Assembly (NCBI GenBank): GCA_947478495.1
Contig: CANJVW010000006.1
Span: 1-55,206 of the forward strand
Origin: Legionellales bacterium
Lineage (GTDB): Bacteria; Pseudomonadota; Gammaproteobacteria; DSM-16500
Direction of reading: 5' to 3'
Length of the DNA: 55,206 nt
The notes beneath the pieces are model-generated. The model did not search any database, was not told the origin of the DNA, and was given only the letters and a program-made list of their open reading frames with translations. The stretch's first letter is position 1, and every line of letters starts with the position of its first letter. Both the position numbers and the translations under genes were made by a program. Shown in pieces: positions 24,636-32,719 of this stretch.

Positions 24636-25382
24636 CTAACACATGAACATTCCGCCATTCACGTGCAACGTTTGCCCACTAATATACGCTGCTGCGTCAG
24701 ATGCCAAAAATGCAACAGCGGATGCCACTTCCGATGGTAGACCTAATCGCTGCATTGGAATGCGCTGTAACAACATTTCTCGATGCGTCTCATTCAAATC
24801 TTTTGTCATGTCGGTATCAATAAAGCCTGGCGCAACGGCGTTGACGGTAATGCCACGCGACGCAATCTCTTGTGCCAAGGATTTTGTAAATCCCATCAAA
24901 CCAGCTTTTGCAGCAGCATAATTAACTTGTCCCGCATTCCCTGTCGCTCCCACGACAGAGCTGATATTAATAATGCGTCCCCAGCGTGCTTTCACCATGT
25001 CACGTAAGCACGCTTTGGTGACGCGATACGCACCTGTTAAATTCGTATCGATGACACTATCCCATTCATCATCTTTCATGCGTAATAATAAATTATCTTG
25101 TGTGATCGCCGCATTGTTCACCAAAATAGAAGGCATGGCGTGATGCTCTTTCATAAATGACATCATTTCTTCAATGGATTCTCTCGATGTGAGATTCAAT
25201 GTAATGCCTGCGCCCGGTATGTTAGCCTCTTTCAATGCGGCATCAATCTGTTTTGCGCCGTCAGCTGTCGTTGCAGTACCAATGACTGTTCCACCCGCTT
25301 GACCGAGAGCTAAAGCAATCGCACGACCAATGCCGCGACTCGCACCTGTTACTAGCGCTATTTTATTATTGGGATCTAACAT
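24636..25382 (-). CDS. fabG: 3-oxoacyl-ACP reductase
   Basis: FabG is the NADPH-dependent ketoacyl reductase of fatty-acid synthesis. The SDR motifs are complete: GASRGIG for the cofactor, NNAA, the catalytic Ser in INISSVVG and Tyr/Lys in YAAAKAG. The ATG at 25382 is preferred over an in-frame GTG two codons earlier, because the AAGGA motif is correctly spaced only for the ATG. The gene then overlaps fabD by 17 bases and has 248 residues. Confidence 0.95.
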   Translation of the reverse strand: MLDPNNKIALVTGASRGIGRAIALALGQAGGTVIGTATTADGAKQIDAALKEANIPGAGITLNLTSRESIEEMMSFMKEHHAMPSILVNNAAITQDNLLLRMKDDEWDSVIDTNLTGAYRVTKACLRDMVKARWGRIINISSVVGATGNAGQVNYAAAKAGLMGFTKSLAQEIASRGITVNAVAPGFIDTDMTKDLNETHREMLLQRIPMQRLGLPSEVASAVAFLASDAAAYISGQTLHVNGGMFMC

Positions 25383-26289
25383 AGTCACATTCCTTATCTT
25401 CTGTCGATAGCAACTTGGTATCAGTCACAATGCGTTTATTAAGGCCCGTCAACACTTTGCCTGGGCCACATTCCAAAATCTCTGTTACCCCGTCAGCCGT
25501 CAAGCGACGAACTAAATCCACCCAACGGATGGGTTTATATAGCTGCCTCACCAATCCATCGCGAATAGAGGTGGCACTTTGATAAAAATCCGCATCGACA
25601 TTATTTAATACCGGTATGCGAGGTACTTCAATCGCGATCGTTTCAAGTATTTTCTCTAGTCGTGCCGCGGCGGGCTTCATTAATTCACAATGCGAAGGAA
25701 CGCTCACGGGTAATTGTTTAACCATGCGCGCACCCGCTTCTTTCATCAGGGTCATCGCACGAGCCACCGCTGTTTCGTGCCCCGCAATCACGACCTGTCC
25801 TGGACTATTAAAATTGGCGGGCGATAATACTTCATGATCCAATGCTGCTTGCTCACAGATTTTCTTGACTTTATCATCTTCTAAGCCAATGATTGCCGCC
25901 ATCGCGCCCACGCCTTCTGGCACAGCCTCTTGCATGTACAAACCTCTCGCTGCGACCAACCTTACCGCATCTTGAAACGATAGCGCACCTGCGCAAACAA
26001 GGGCAGTATATTCACCTAAGCTATGTCCCGCTAATACAGCAGGTTGCGGCACCTGAAGAATGCGCCACACTGCATAGCCACCGGCTAATAACGCCGGTTG
26101 CGTATGCATCGTTTGGTTTAATTTATCTTCTGGACCTAGGCGTACCAGCTCCCACAAATCATAACCCAGCACATCGGATGCATCGCGATATGTTTTTTCT
26201 ATGTCAGAAAAACGCAAGGCTAGATCGCTAAGCATTCCAACAGATTGGGAGCCTTGACCGGGAAAAACAATACCTAATATCTTGCTCAT
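25366..26289 (-). CDS. fabD: Malonyl-CoA:ACP transacylase
   Basis: FabD loads malonyl groups onto ACP. The N-terminal FPGQGSQ, the nucleophile motif GHSLGEYTAL and the histidine motif VPSHCELM are all present in 307 residues. It overlaps fabG at the 3' end. About 180 bases separate it from fabH, most of them a palindromic repeat element. Confidence 0.96.
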   Translation of the reverse strand: MSKILGIVFPGQGSQSVGMLSDLALRFSDIEKTYRDASDVLGYDLWELVRLGPEDKLNQTMHTQPALLAGGYAVWRILQVPQPAVLAGHSLGEYTALVCAGALSFQDAVRLVAARGLYMQEAVPEGVGAMAAIIGLEDDKVKKICEQAALDHEVLSPANFNSPGQVVIAGHETAVARAMTLMKEAGARMVKQLPVSVPSHCELMKPAAARLEKILETIAIEVPRIPVLNNVDADFYQSATSIRDGLVRQLYKPIRWVDLVRRLTADGVTEILECGPGKVLTGLNKRIVTDTKLLSTEDKECDYVRSQ

Positions 26290-26310
26290 TATAAAACCTC
26301 AACTTTCTCA

Positions 26311-26443
26311 TGTCATCACCGCGCAGGCGGGGACCCATTCTGCAAACAACCTCTCCAATAAATCGATACACTTTTCTAATGTGCCTTGCATTCTCAATAC
26401 ACAGATAGTATCGCCATGGATCCCCGCCTACGCGGGGATGACA
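26311..26443. repeat. Bipartite palindromic element between fabH and fabD
   Basis: Left arm TGTCATCACCGCGCAGGCGG and right arm ending CGCGGGGATGACA face each other about 75 bases apart. The element sits inside the fab operon without breaking a gene; the left arm has lost one hairpin pair (CACC for CCCC). Confidence 0.8.
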
Positions 26444-26469
26444 CAATGGGAGGCAAAGCATAAAAATAC

Positions 26470-27420
26470 CTAATATCGTACTAACACGGAACCCCAGGTC
26501 AACCCACCGCCAATCCCTTCTAGCAGTAGCGTATCGCCGCGCGTAATAACTCCACGACGAATCGCATCATCCAATGCCAAAGGAATGGATGCAGCAGAGG
26601 TATTACCTTGTTTGTCTAACGTAATTGCGACACGCTCCATCGGTAAATGCAATTTTTTAGCCATCGCCTCAATCATGCGAATATTCGCTTGATGTGGGAT
26701 CAACCAATCGATATCTGACGCTACCAATCCATTGGCATCTAAGGTTTCGTCAAACAGTTGGCCGAGTCGTGCAACCGCGAGCTTAAACAAGGCGCTGCCT
26801 TTCATTTGCATAAAGGGCGACCCATCAACGGAAGGATGTGGCAAATACAATACATCGTGATAATTGCCGTCTGCTCGCAAATGGGTAGATAAGATACCGG
26901 GTGTATCACTTGCTCCCAACACAACAGCGCCCGCCCCATCACCAAATAAAATCGCTGTGCTTCGATCATTCCAGTCGAGTATGCGGGACATCACTTCGCT
27001 GCCGATCACTAAAATATTATTGGCTGTTCCTTGGCGAATAAATTGATCTGCAATGCTCATTGCATAAATAAAGCCATTGCACGCCACGGAATTTAGATCG
27101 AATGCGGGACAACCTGATATCTCTAATCGTTGTTGCAACAGACAAGCGGTGCTGGGGAAAATTTTTTCAGGTGTTGTTGTCGCAACGATGATCATGCCGA
27201 TGTCAGCAGGCGTAAGATTGGCTGAGGCAAGTGCGATGCGTCCCGCCGCCTCTGCCATGCTTGACGCGGTGTCATGCTCACCCGCGATATGTCGCTGATG
27301 AATGCCGGTTCGCTCGACAATCCAGTCGTGCGATGTGTCCATCATTTTTTCTAAATCGAAATTGGTCAGAATTTTTTGAGGAAGATAACCGCCAGTACCG
27401 CGTATTTTTGTGTATGGCAT
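26470..27420 (-). CDS. fabH: 3-oxoacyl-ACP synthase III
   Basis: FabH starts fatty-acid synthesis by condensing acetyl-CoA with malonyl-ACP. The Cys-His-Asn triad is intact: Cys in SVACNGFIYAM, His in IPHQANIRM and Asn in KQGNTSAAS. The C-terminal GGGLTWGS is typical. The length is 316 residues. It lies 81 bases after plsX, with a perfect palindrome in the gap. Confidence 0.96.
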   Translation of the reverse strand: MPYTKIRGTGGYLPQKILTNFDLEKMMDTSHDWIVERTGIHQRHIAGEHDTASSMAEAAGRIALASANLTPADIGMIIVATTTPEKIFPSTACLLQQRLEISGCPAFDLNSVACNGFIYAMSIADQFIRQGTANNILVIGSEVMSRILDWNDRSTAILFGDGAGAVVLGASDTPGILSTHLRADGNYHDVLYLPHPSVDGSPFMQMKGSALFKLAVARLGQLFDETLDANGLVASDIDWLIPHQANIRMIEAMAKKLHLPMERVAITLDKQGNTSAASIPLALDDAIRRGVITRGDTLLLEGIGGGLTWGSVLVRY

Positions 27421-27474
27421 ACAACTCCCTTATTTAGCGAACCAAATCGCGCCGCCGCACAAAGAGCGCGCGTC

Positions 27475-27496
27475 GACCCCCTTTGCAAAGGGGGTC
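27475..27496. repeat. Perfect 22-bp palindrome between plsX and fabH
   Basis: GACCCCCTTTGCAAAGGGGG plus TC is fully self-complementary and would form a strong hairpin in the plsX-fabH message. No T-run follows on the minus strand, so it is not a typical terminator; it could be a processing or stability element. Confidence 0.6.
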
Positions 27497-27501
27497 AATA
27501 A

Positions 27502-28527
27502 TTATTGCAGCTTTAACAACTGCTCCAGTTTGGTTCTGATTAGCTCTAAAATATTTTTTTCGACCTGCACTACCGCTTCATCAATTGCATTAGTAAAAGC
27601 GCGCGCCTTTGCACCGCCATGGCTTTTGATCACAATGCCCTGCAAACCAATCAAGCTCGCGCCATTATAATGATCCGGGTCAATACGTTTCGCAATGGAT
27701 TTGATAATAGGTAAGACACATAATGCCGCTAACCGAGTGAATATACTGCGTTTGAACGCTTGTTTAAGCAATTGACTGATAAAGCTCGCGACACCCTCGC
27801 TGGTTTTAAGGGCTACATTACCTACAAAGCCATCGCATACAATGACATCTACGTCGCCGTGATAAATTTTATCGCCTTCAATGTAGCCTTGATAATTGAT
27901 CGCTGTGGCCTGCCCTAATAAAAGAGCCGTCTCCTTGACCTGTTCATTTCCCTTGATGTCTTCTTCGCCAATATTGAGCAAGCACACTTTAGGATTTTCA
28001 ATATGATCGACAGCGGACGCTAAAACGGATCCCATAATCGCAAATTGAAATAAATGTTCCGCACTGGAATCCACATTCGCGCCCAAATCCAACATGCGCA
28101 TATTTTTATTGGGGTCTCGTGTTGGAAAGGTAGAGATAATTGCCGGACGATCAATGCCGGGGAGGGTCTTTAATACAAAACGCGCGGTTGCCATCAAGGC
28201 ACCCGTATTACCGGCACTCACACAAGCTGAGGCAGATCTTTCTTTGACCAAATTAATGGCCACTCGCATCGATGAATCCTTCTTGCCACGCAATGCCAGC
28301 GCGGGCGATTCATCCATTTCGACACTTTGAGAGGCGTGATGAATCGTTAAACGGTTCGTATCGTATTGAGCTTGAGCTTTCAGAAAGGCTTCAAGGATAA
28401 CGCTGTCACCTACCAATATGATATGTAAACTTGGATGCTTTTTGAGCGCTTCAACCACGGCGGGCACGGTCACTGTTGGACCGTGGTCCCCTCCCATAGC
28501 GTCCACTGCAATGGTGATTGCGCTCAA
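27502..28527 (-). CDS. plsX: Phosphate acyltransferase PlsX
   Basis: PlsX converts acyl-ACP to acyl-phosphate, the first step of phospholipid assembly by PlsX/PlsY. The N-terminal AVDAMGGDHGP, the SAGNTGALMA motif, MLDLGANVD and the CDGFVGNVALKT motif identify it. At 341 residues it is full length. It follows rpmF by five bases, the conserved rpmF-plsX pair. Confidence 0.96.
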   Translation of the reverse strand: MSAITIAVDAMGGDHGPTVTVPAVVEALKKHPSLHIILVGDSVILEAFLKAQAQYDTNRLTIHHASQSVEMDESPALALRGKKDSSMRVAINLVKERSASACVSAGNTGALMATARFVLKTLPGIDRPAIISTFPTRDPNKNMRMLDLGANVDSSAEHLFQFAIMGSVLASAVDHIENPKVCLLNIGEEDIKGNEQVKETALLLGQATAINYQGYIEGDKIYHGDVDVIVCDGFVGNVALKTSEGVASFISQLLKQAFKRSIFTRLAALCVLPIIKSIAKRIDPDHYNGASLIGLQGIVIKSHGGAKARAFTNAIDEAVVQVEKNILELIRTKLEQLLKLQ

Positions 28528-28532
28528 GGGGG

Positions 28533-28733
28533 TTACTCGTCGCTGCTGGCTTCGGCAACAGCCTTGCTGGCTATTACTTGACGGCCCTTATAATACCCTT
28601 CAGGGCTAATATGATGACGACGATGTGTCTCACCGGTTGCGGCATCGACCGACAACGCAGGGTTAGTTAACGCAGAGTGCGCACGTCGCATATTGCGGCG
28701 TGAACGGGATTTTCTTGATTTTGCAACGGCCAT
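28533..28733 (-). CDS. rpmF: Ribosomal protein L32
   Basis: A 66-residue basic ribosomal protein: [19 protein letters not shown] at the start and [11 protein letters not shown] near the end are the conserved landmarks. The zinc cysteines seen in some L32 proteins are absent, as in other gammaproteobacterial L32. The ATG at 28733 has GAGGA correctly spaced; an in-frame ATG two codons earlier does not. It heads the lipid gene cluster. Confidence 0.96.
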   Translation of the reverse strand: MAVAKSRKSRSRRNMRRAHSALTNPALSVDAATGETHRRHHISPEGYYKGRQVIASKAVAEASSDE

Positions 28734-28759
28734 ACACATTCCTCACAGTTAAGTGCGCG

Positions 28760-28789
28760 ATTCTATGACGGATTTGCTATTACTGTCAA
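28760..28789 (-). promoter_or_regulatory. Strong predicted promoter of rpmF-plsX-fab operon
   Basis: On the minus strand TTGACA (28789-28784) is followed after 18 bases by TAGAAT (28765-28760), about 27 bases before the rpmF start codon. A near-consensus sigma-70 promoter fits a ribosomal-protein and lipid-synthesis operon. Confidence 0.75.
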
Positions 28790-28842
28790 ACAGAAATCGT
28801 CTTATTGTTGAAAATATCACTTGATCCGTCGCCTCCATCAGG

Positions 28843-29895
28843 ATGACAATGGCAGGCATGAAAATAGCTATTGTGGGCGCAGGTATTCAAGGCAGTTTGA
28901 TCGCATTTTATGCAACCAATGCAGGCTTTGATGTCACCCTCTTTGACGAAAATAATCCTAATGAACCCAGCACGTGCAGCTATGCTGCAGCGGGTTTATT
29001 AACACCAACCGCTGAGCTTGAAAAATCCACTGCCGATATCTTTCAGTGTGGAATAGATGGATTAAATATCCACTGGCCCGCTATTTTAGCCGCCCTCAAT
29101 AAACCCATTTTTTTTCAAAAAATAGGTAGCCTGCTCGTTTCACACCCAAACGATAAAGCAGAGCTCTCTCGATTTATGTCGAATTTGGATAGCAAATCAT
29201 CGATCAAACACTATCAAGCCCTTTCACAAGAGGAAATAATTGCATTAGAACCCGCGCTCGATAAATTTTCAACGGGCTTCTATTTTCGCGACGAGGGCCA
29301 AATCGATAATCAAACCCTGCTTCGTGAGCTCTATTTATATTTGCTAGAAAAAAAGGTCGTCTACCACGCCAATACTTTCATTGAAACAATTGAGTCCATC
29401 AGACACGATTTTGATTATGCAATAGATTGCCGAGGACTAGGTGGAAAAGAATTTCTCCCGGATCTACGTGGTTTACGCGGAGAGCTTATCTGGTTGCATG
29501 CACCTGAGGTCACTATCACGCGCCCCGTGCGACTCGCGCATCCGCGATATAATTTGTACGTTGCTCCACGTCCTGATCATGTGTATTTGATCGGCGCTAC
29601 TGAAATCGAATCAGAAGATACAAGCTCTATTTCAGTACGGTCTGCCTTAGAGCTCCTTTCCGCAGCCTATTACATCCACCCCGGATTCGCAGAAGCGAGA
29701 ATCCTTAAAACCGTCACGCACTCTCGGCCCACTTTACCAGATCACTTACCTTGCATAAAATACAACGATAAAATCATTGCGGTGAACGGATTATATCGAC
29801 ATGGTTTTCTGATTGCGCCATCATTAGCCGCTGAAGTCATGCATTTTTTAGAAACGGGGAAAAAGAAAACAGATAGCTTATGGGAAACAATATGA
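28843..29895 (+). CDS. thiO: Glycine oxidase ThiO (FAD-dependent)
   Basis: ThiO oxidises glycine to the imine needed for the thiazole of thiamine. The FAD-binding Rossmann motif is IAIVGAGIQGSLIAF, and CSYAAAGLLTP resembles the family's flavin-contact region. The C-terminal GLYRHGFLIAPSLA closes the FAD site as in other D-amino-acid-oxidase-like proteins. The length is 350 residues from 28843; ATGs at 28849 and 28858 are also in frame and the true start may be the last. It heads a tightly packed thiamine operon, and the identity rests partly on that context. Confidence 0.9.
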   Translation: MTMAGMKIAIVGAGIQGSLIAFYATNAGFDVTLFDENNPNEPSTCSYAAAGLLTPTAELEKSTADIFQCGIDGLNIHWPAILAALNKPIFFQKIGSLLVSHPNDKAELSRFMSNLDSKSSIKHYQALSQEEIIALEPALDKFSTGFYFRDEGQIDNQTLLRELYLYLLEKKVVYHANTFIETIESIRHDFDYAIDCRGLGGKEFLPDLRGLRGELIWLHAPEVTITRPVRLAHPRYNLYVAPRPDHVYLIGATEIESEDTSSISVRSALELLSAAYYIHPGFAEARILKTVTHSRPTLPDHLPCIKYNDKIIAVNGLYRHGFLIAPSLAAEVMHFLETGKKKTDSLWETI

Positions 29896-30095
29896 TATCC
29901 ATTAAAATCAATGACAAAACAATTTCTACCCCCAAAGCGACCTCTGTCGCTGATGCGCTCGTTAATCAGGGCTATCACAATACTCCATTTGCGGTTGCTA
30001 TCAATCAACAGTTTATACCCAAATCACAATATGCTCATACTTTGCTGAATGATAATGATATCATGGACATCGTTTCACCGATGCAAGGCGGGTGA
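29892..30095 (+). CDS. thiS: Sulphur carrier protein ThiS
   Basis: This 67-residue ubiquitin-like protein carries sulphur as a C-terminal thiocarboxylate. The end, SPMQGG, with the required Gly-Gly tail, and the ISIKINDK opening strand define it. The ATG at 29892 overlaps the thiO stop as ATGA; an ATG 12 bases earlier is less likely. A palindromic element follows before thiG. Confidence 0.93.
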   Translation: MISIKINDKTISTPKATSVADALVNQGYHNTPFAVAINQQFIPKSQYAHTLLNDNDIMDIVSPMQGG

Positions 30096-30098
30096 TTC

Positions 30099-30196
30099 TG
30101 TCATCCCCGCGTAGGCGGGGATCCATTCTGCAAGCATCCTCGAAATATAATTTTGAGTTGATTCGTTAATGGATCCCGGCCTACGTGGGGATGACA
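30099..30196. repeat. Bipartite palindromic element between thiS and thiG
   Basis: Left arm TGTCATCCCCGCGTAGGCGG and right arm ending CTACGTGGGGATGACA, about 50 bases apart. It interrupts an otherwise overlapping operon, so thiS and thiG are probably still co-transcribed through it. Confidence 0.8.
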
Positions 30197-30238
30197 AAAC
30201 GGGCGCAGAAACAACAAAGGAAATATAGGGGAAAATGC

Positions 30239-31030
30239 ATGTTTCAACTAGCCGATAAAACACTCTCTAGCCGATTATTGTTGGGCACTGCGCAATATCC
30301 CTCATTGAACATCATGCAGCAATCGATCCAAGCATCCAAAGCAGAAGTCATTACCGTTTCTCTTCGTCGTCAATCATCGCACTTAGATGATAGCGCAAAC
30401 TTTTGGAATGCGATTAAAAATATGGGTTGTCATCTACTTCCCAATACCGCTGGCTGTCGTACAGCAAAAGAAGCTATTACGACAGCTCACATGGCACGTG
30501 ATTTATTTAACACACATTGGATTAAGCTCGAAGTCATTGGTGATGACTACACTCTTCAACCGCATCCATTTGAGCTAGCTGAAGCTTCTGCAGCCCTCAT
30601 CAAAGACGGGTTTGAAGTTTTTCCTTATTGCACCGAAGATCTCATTTTATGTCAGCGATTGGTTGACAGCGGTTGTCGTATCTTAATGCCATGGGGATCC
30701 CCTATCGGATCAGGCAAAGGATTATTAAATCCCTATGCATTAAGCCTTCTGCGAAATCGTTTACCAAATATCACGCTCATCGTCGATGCGGGCATTGGTA
30801 AACCGTCTCATGCAGCTGCGGCGATGGAGCTGGGCTTTGATGCGGTTTTGCTCAATACAGCCGTATCATTGGCCAATCATCCGATTGTTATGGCAGGGGC
30901 TTTTCGTGATGGCGTTGCGGCAGGACGCGCCGCCTATGAAGCGGGCATAATGCCTGAGCGGAACATGGCAGCAGCAAGCACCTCTTTAATTGACACTCTT
31001 TTTTGGCACCAAGAAAAAACTGACACATGA
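30239..31030 (+). CDS. thiG: Thiazole synthase ThiG
   Basis: ThiG builds thiazole phosphate from deoxyxylulose 5-phosphate, the ThiO product and ThiS thiocarboxylate. Typical stretches are [61 protein letters not shown] and [10 protein letters not shown]. The ATG at 30239 follows AGGGG and gives 263 residues. Upstream in-frame codons come from the palindromic repeat and are not counted. The stop overlaps thiE. Confidence 0.95.
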   Translation: MFQLADKTLSSRLLLGTAQYPSLNIMQQSIQASKAEVITVSLRRQSSHLDDSANFWNAIKNMGCHLLPNTAGCRTAKEAITTAHMARDLFNTHWIKLEVIGDDYTLQPHPFELAEASAALIKDGFEVFPYCTEDLILCQRLVDSGCRILMPWGSPIGSGKGLLNPYALSLLRNRLPNITLIVDAGIGKPSHAAAAMELGFDAVLLNTAVSLANHPIVMAGAFRDGVAAGRAAYEAGIMPERNMAAASTSLIDTLFWHQEKTDT

Positions 31031-31608
31031 CGCCCATCGGACTCTATCCCATTCTCAATTCAATCGACGGATTAGAAAAATGTTTGTCGCTTGGTGTTAA
31101 CATGCTTCAGTTGCGCATCAAGGATCAATCCGGTGACGCATTAGAAAAAATAATGGCAGAGTCTGTTGCGCTCTGCAAACAACATCATGCTCGATTATTT
31201 ATTAATGATTATTGGGAGCTCGCCATCCAATATCGCGCATACGGTGTTCACTTGGGTCAAGAAGACCTGCATCGCGCGGATATCAAAAAAATAAAACACG
31301 CCAATTTACATTGGGGCATTAGCGCGCACACGCGACATGAAATAGGAAGGGCTTTAGCCTTTAAGCCTACCTACATTGCTATTGGTCCTATTTTTCCAAC
31401 AACCAGCAAACTGCTTGCTTATGCCCCTATCGGTATTGAAGCACTCAAACAATATTGCGAAGAAATAGATTGTCCTATTGTGGCGATCGGTGGAATCCAT
31501 ACAAAAAATATAGCTGCTGTATTGAGTACAGGTGTTAGCGGTCTCGCCATTTTATCTGCTGTTCCTCAAGCAGCGGAACTGCTTGCAATAACAAGAGAAT
31601 ATATATAA
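31027..31608 (+). CDS. thiE: Thiamine-phosphate synthase ThiE
   Basis: ThiE joins thiazole phosphate and pyrimidine diphosphate into thiamine phosphate. The TIM-barrel landmarks are [42 protein letters not shown] and IVAIGGI. At 193 residues it is slightly short for the family. The protein could in principle be the related TenI, but the complete diphosphate-site motifs and operon position favour ThiE. Both ends overlap or abut its neighbours. Confidence 0.88.
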   Translation: MTPIGLYPILNSIDGLEKCLSLGVNMLQLRIKDQSGDALEKIMAESVALCKQHHARLFINDYWELAIQYRAYGVHLGQEDLHRADIKKIKHANLHWGISAHTRHEIGRALAFKPTYIAIGPIFPTTSKLLAYAPIGIEALKQYCEEIDCPIVAIGGIHTKNIAAVLSTGVSGLAILSAVPQAAELLAITREYI

Positions 31609-32675
31609 TGATACCTGAACTAACAGCAAACGATTATCAACGCTATAACGAACAAATAAAATTATCAGAGATTGGCATTGATGGACAGCTCAAGTTAAAA
31701 TCAGCGCGCGTATTGTGTGTCGGCGCAGGCGGTTTAGGCTGCCCCTTGCTTCTCTATTTAGCGGCAGCCGGTGTTGGCACGCTCGGCATCATCGATGGAG
31801 ATTCTGTTGAGCTCAGCAATCTTCAACGACAAATCCTTTACCAAACACAACATCTCCATCAAAAAAAAGCGCTTGTTGCAGCTACACAATTAAAGCAGCT
31901 CAATCCAGGCATTCAAATAGAAACGTACTTAGAAAGGCTTTGCACCAATAATGCAAAAGATATCATTAGTCGATATGACATCATTGCGGACTGTTCCGAT
32001 AATTTTGCTACGCGCTATTTAATTAACGACTCTTGTTTTCAGCTGAACATTCCTTTTGTGTCGGCCAGTATTTCCCGATTTCACGGTCAATGCATGACGT
32101 TTCTCGGAAAACGGGGGCCATGTTATCGATGTCTATTTCCTTCTGTGCCAGAGAATAGCCTCAGCTGCGCCGATGGCGGTGTACTGGGTGTCTTGCCCGG
32201 GATTCTCGGAACGCTTCAGGCAACAGAGGTCTTAAAAACTATCTTAAATATACCATCACTATTAATCGGTCGACTGTTAAGTGTCGACTCCCTTGCAATG
32301 ACATTTCGTGAGTATCAATTTGCATCTGATCCTGATTGCCCGCTTTGCGGAAAAAACCCAACCGACTCACCTATTACACCCACGCAATGCTCTATTTTAC
32401 CTATTTTTTTTCATGAAATAGAAAAAAAACACTATTTTTTACTGGATGTCCGCACAGAAGAGGAGCGCGCCATATATCATCTTCCGAACGATCACTGGAT
32501 TCCATTATCGACACTCAAAGATCAATTGCATGAATTAAATCGAGATAACGCCATTGTGGTGTATTGCGAAAAAGGACCTCGCAGCATGAAAGCCGCGCTA
32601 TTGCTGCAAGAGGCTGGATTTCAGTCGGTGCGATATCTCAAAAATGGTCTGGACTTGATTCTCAAAAACAATTAA
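31608..32675 (+). CDS. thiF: ThiF/MoeB-type adenylyltransferase with C-terminal rhodanese domain
   Basis: This enzyme adenylates the ThiS C-terminus and, through its rhodanese domain, probably supplies the sulphur. Residues 1-245 are E1-like: CVGAGGLGCPLLLYLAAAGVG, DSVELSNLQRQILY, the DCSDNFATRYLIND active-site region, and two cysteine pairs for zinc (CYRC and CPLC). Residues about 258-355 form a rhodanese domain with LDVRTEEE and active cysteine in VVYCEKGPRS. Such fusions also serve molybdopterin synthesis (MoeB/MoeZ); the operon points to thiamine. It begins at the thiE stop. thiC and thiD are not in the window. Confidence 0.92.
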   Translation: MIPELTANDYQRYNEQIKLSEIGIDGQLKLKSARVLCVGAGGLGCPLLLYLAAAGVGTLGIIDGDSVELSNLQRQILYQTQHLHQKKALVAATQLKQLNPGIQIETYLERLCTNNAKDIISRYDIIADCSDNFATRYLINDSCFQLNIPFVSASISRFHGQCMTFLGKRGPCYRCLFPSVPENSLSCADGGVLGVLPGILGTLQATEVLKTILNIPSLLIGRLLSVDSLAMTFREYQFASDPDCPLCGKNPTDSPITPTQCSILPIFFHEIEKKHYFLLDVRTEEERAIYHLPNDHWIPLSTLKDQLHELNRDNAIVVYCEKGPRSMKAALLLQEAGFQSVRYLKNGLDLILKNN

Positions 32676-32719
32676 AATGATTAAATTACTATCATTATTA
32701 ATATAAAAGAAAATTTTTT

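Noticed and set aside
27475-27496. Terminator between plsX and fabH
   Set aside because: The palindrome is strong, but no T-run follows on the coding strand and fabH has no clear own promoter.
28740-28860. Possible TPP riboswitch ahead of thiO
   Set aside because: No THI-box-like CTGAGA or ACCTGA-type pairings with the right spacing are seen.
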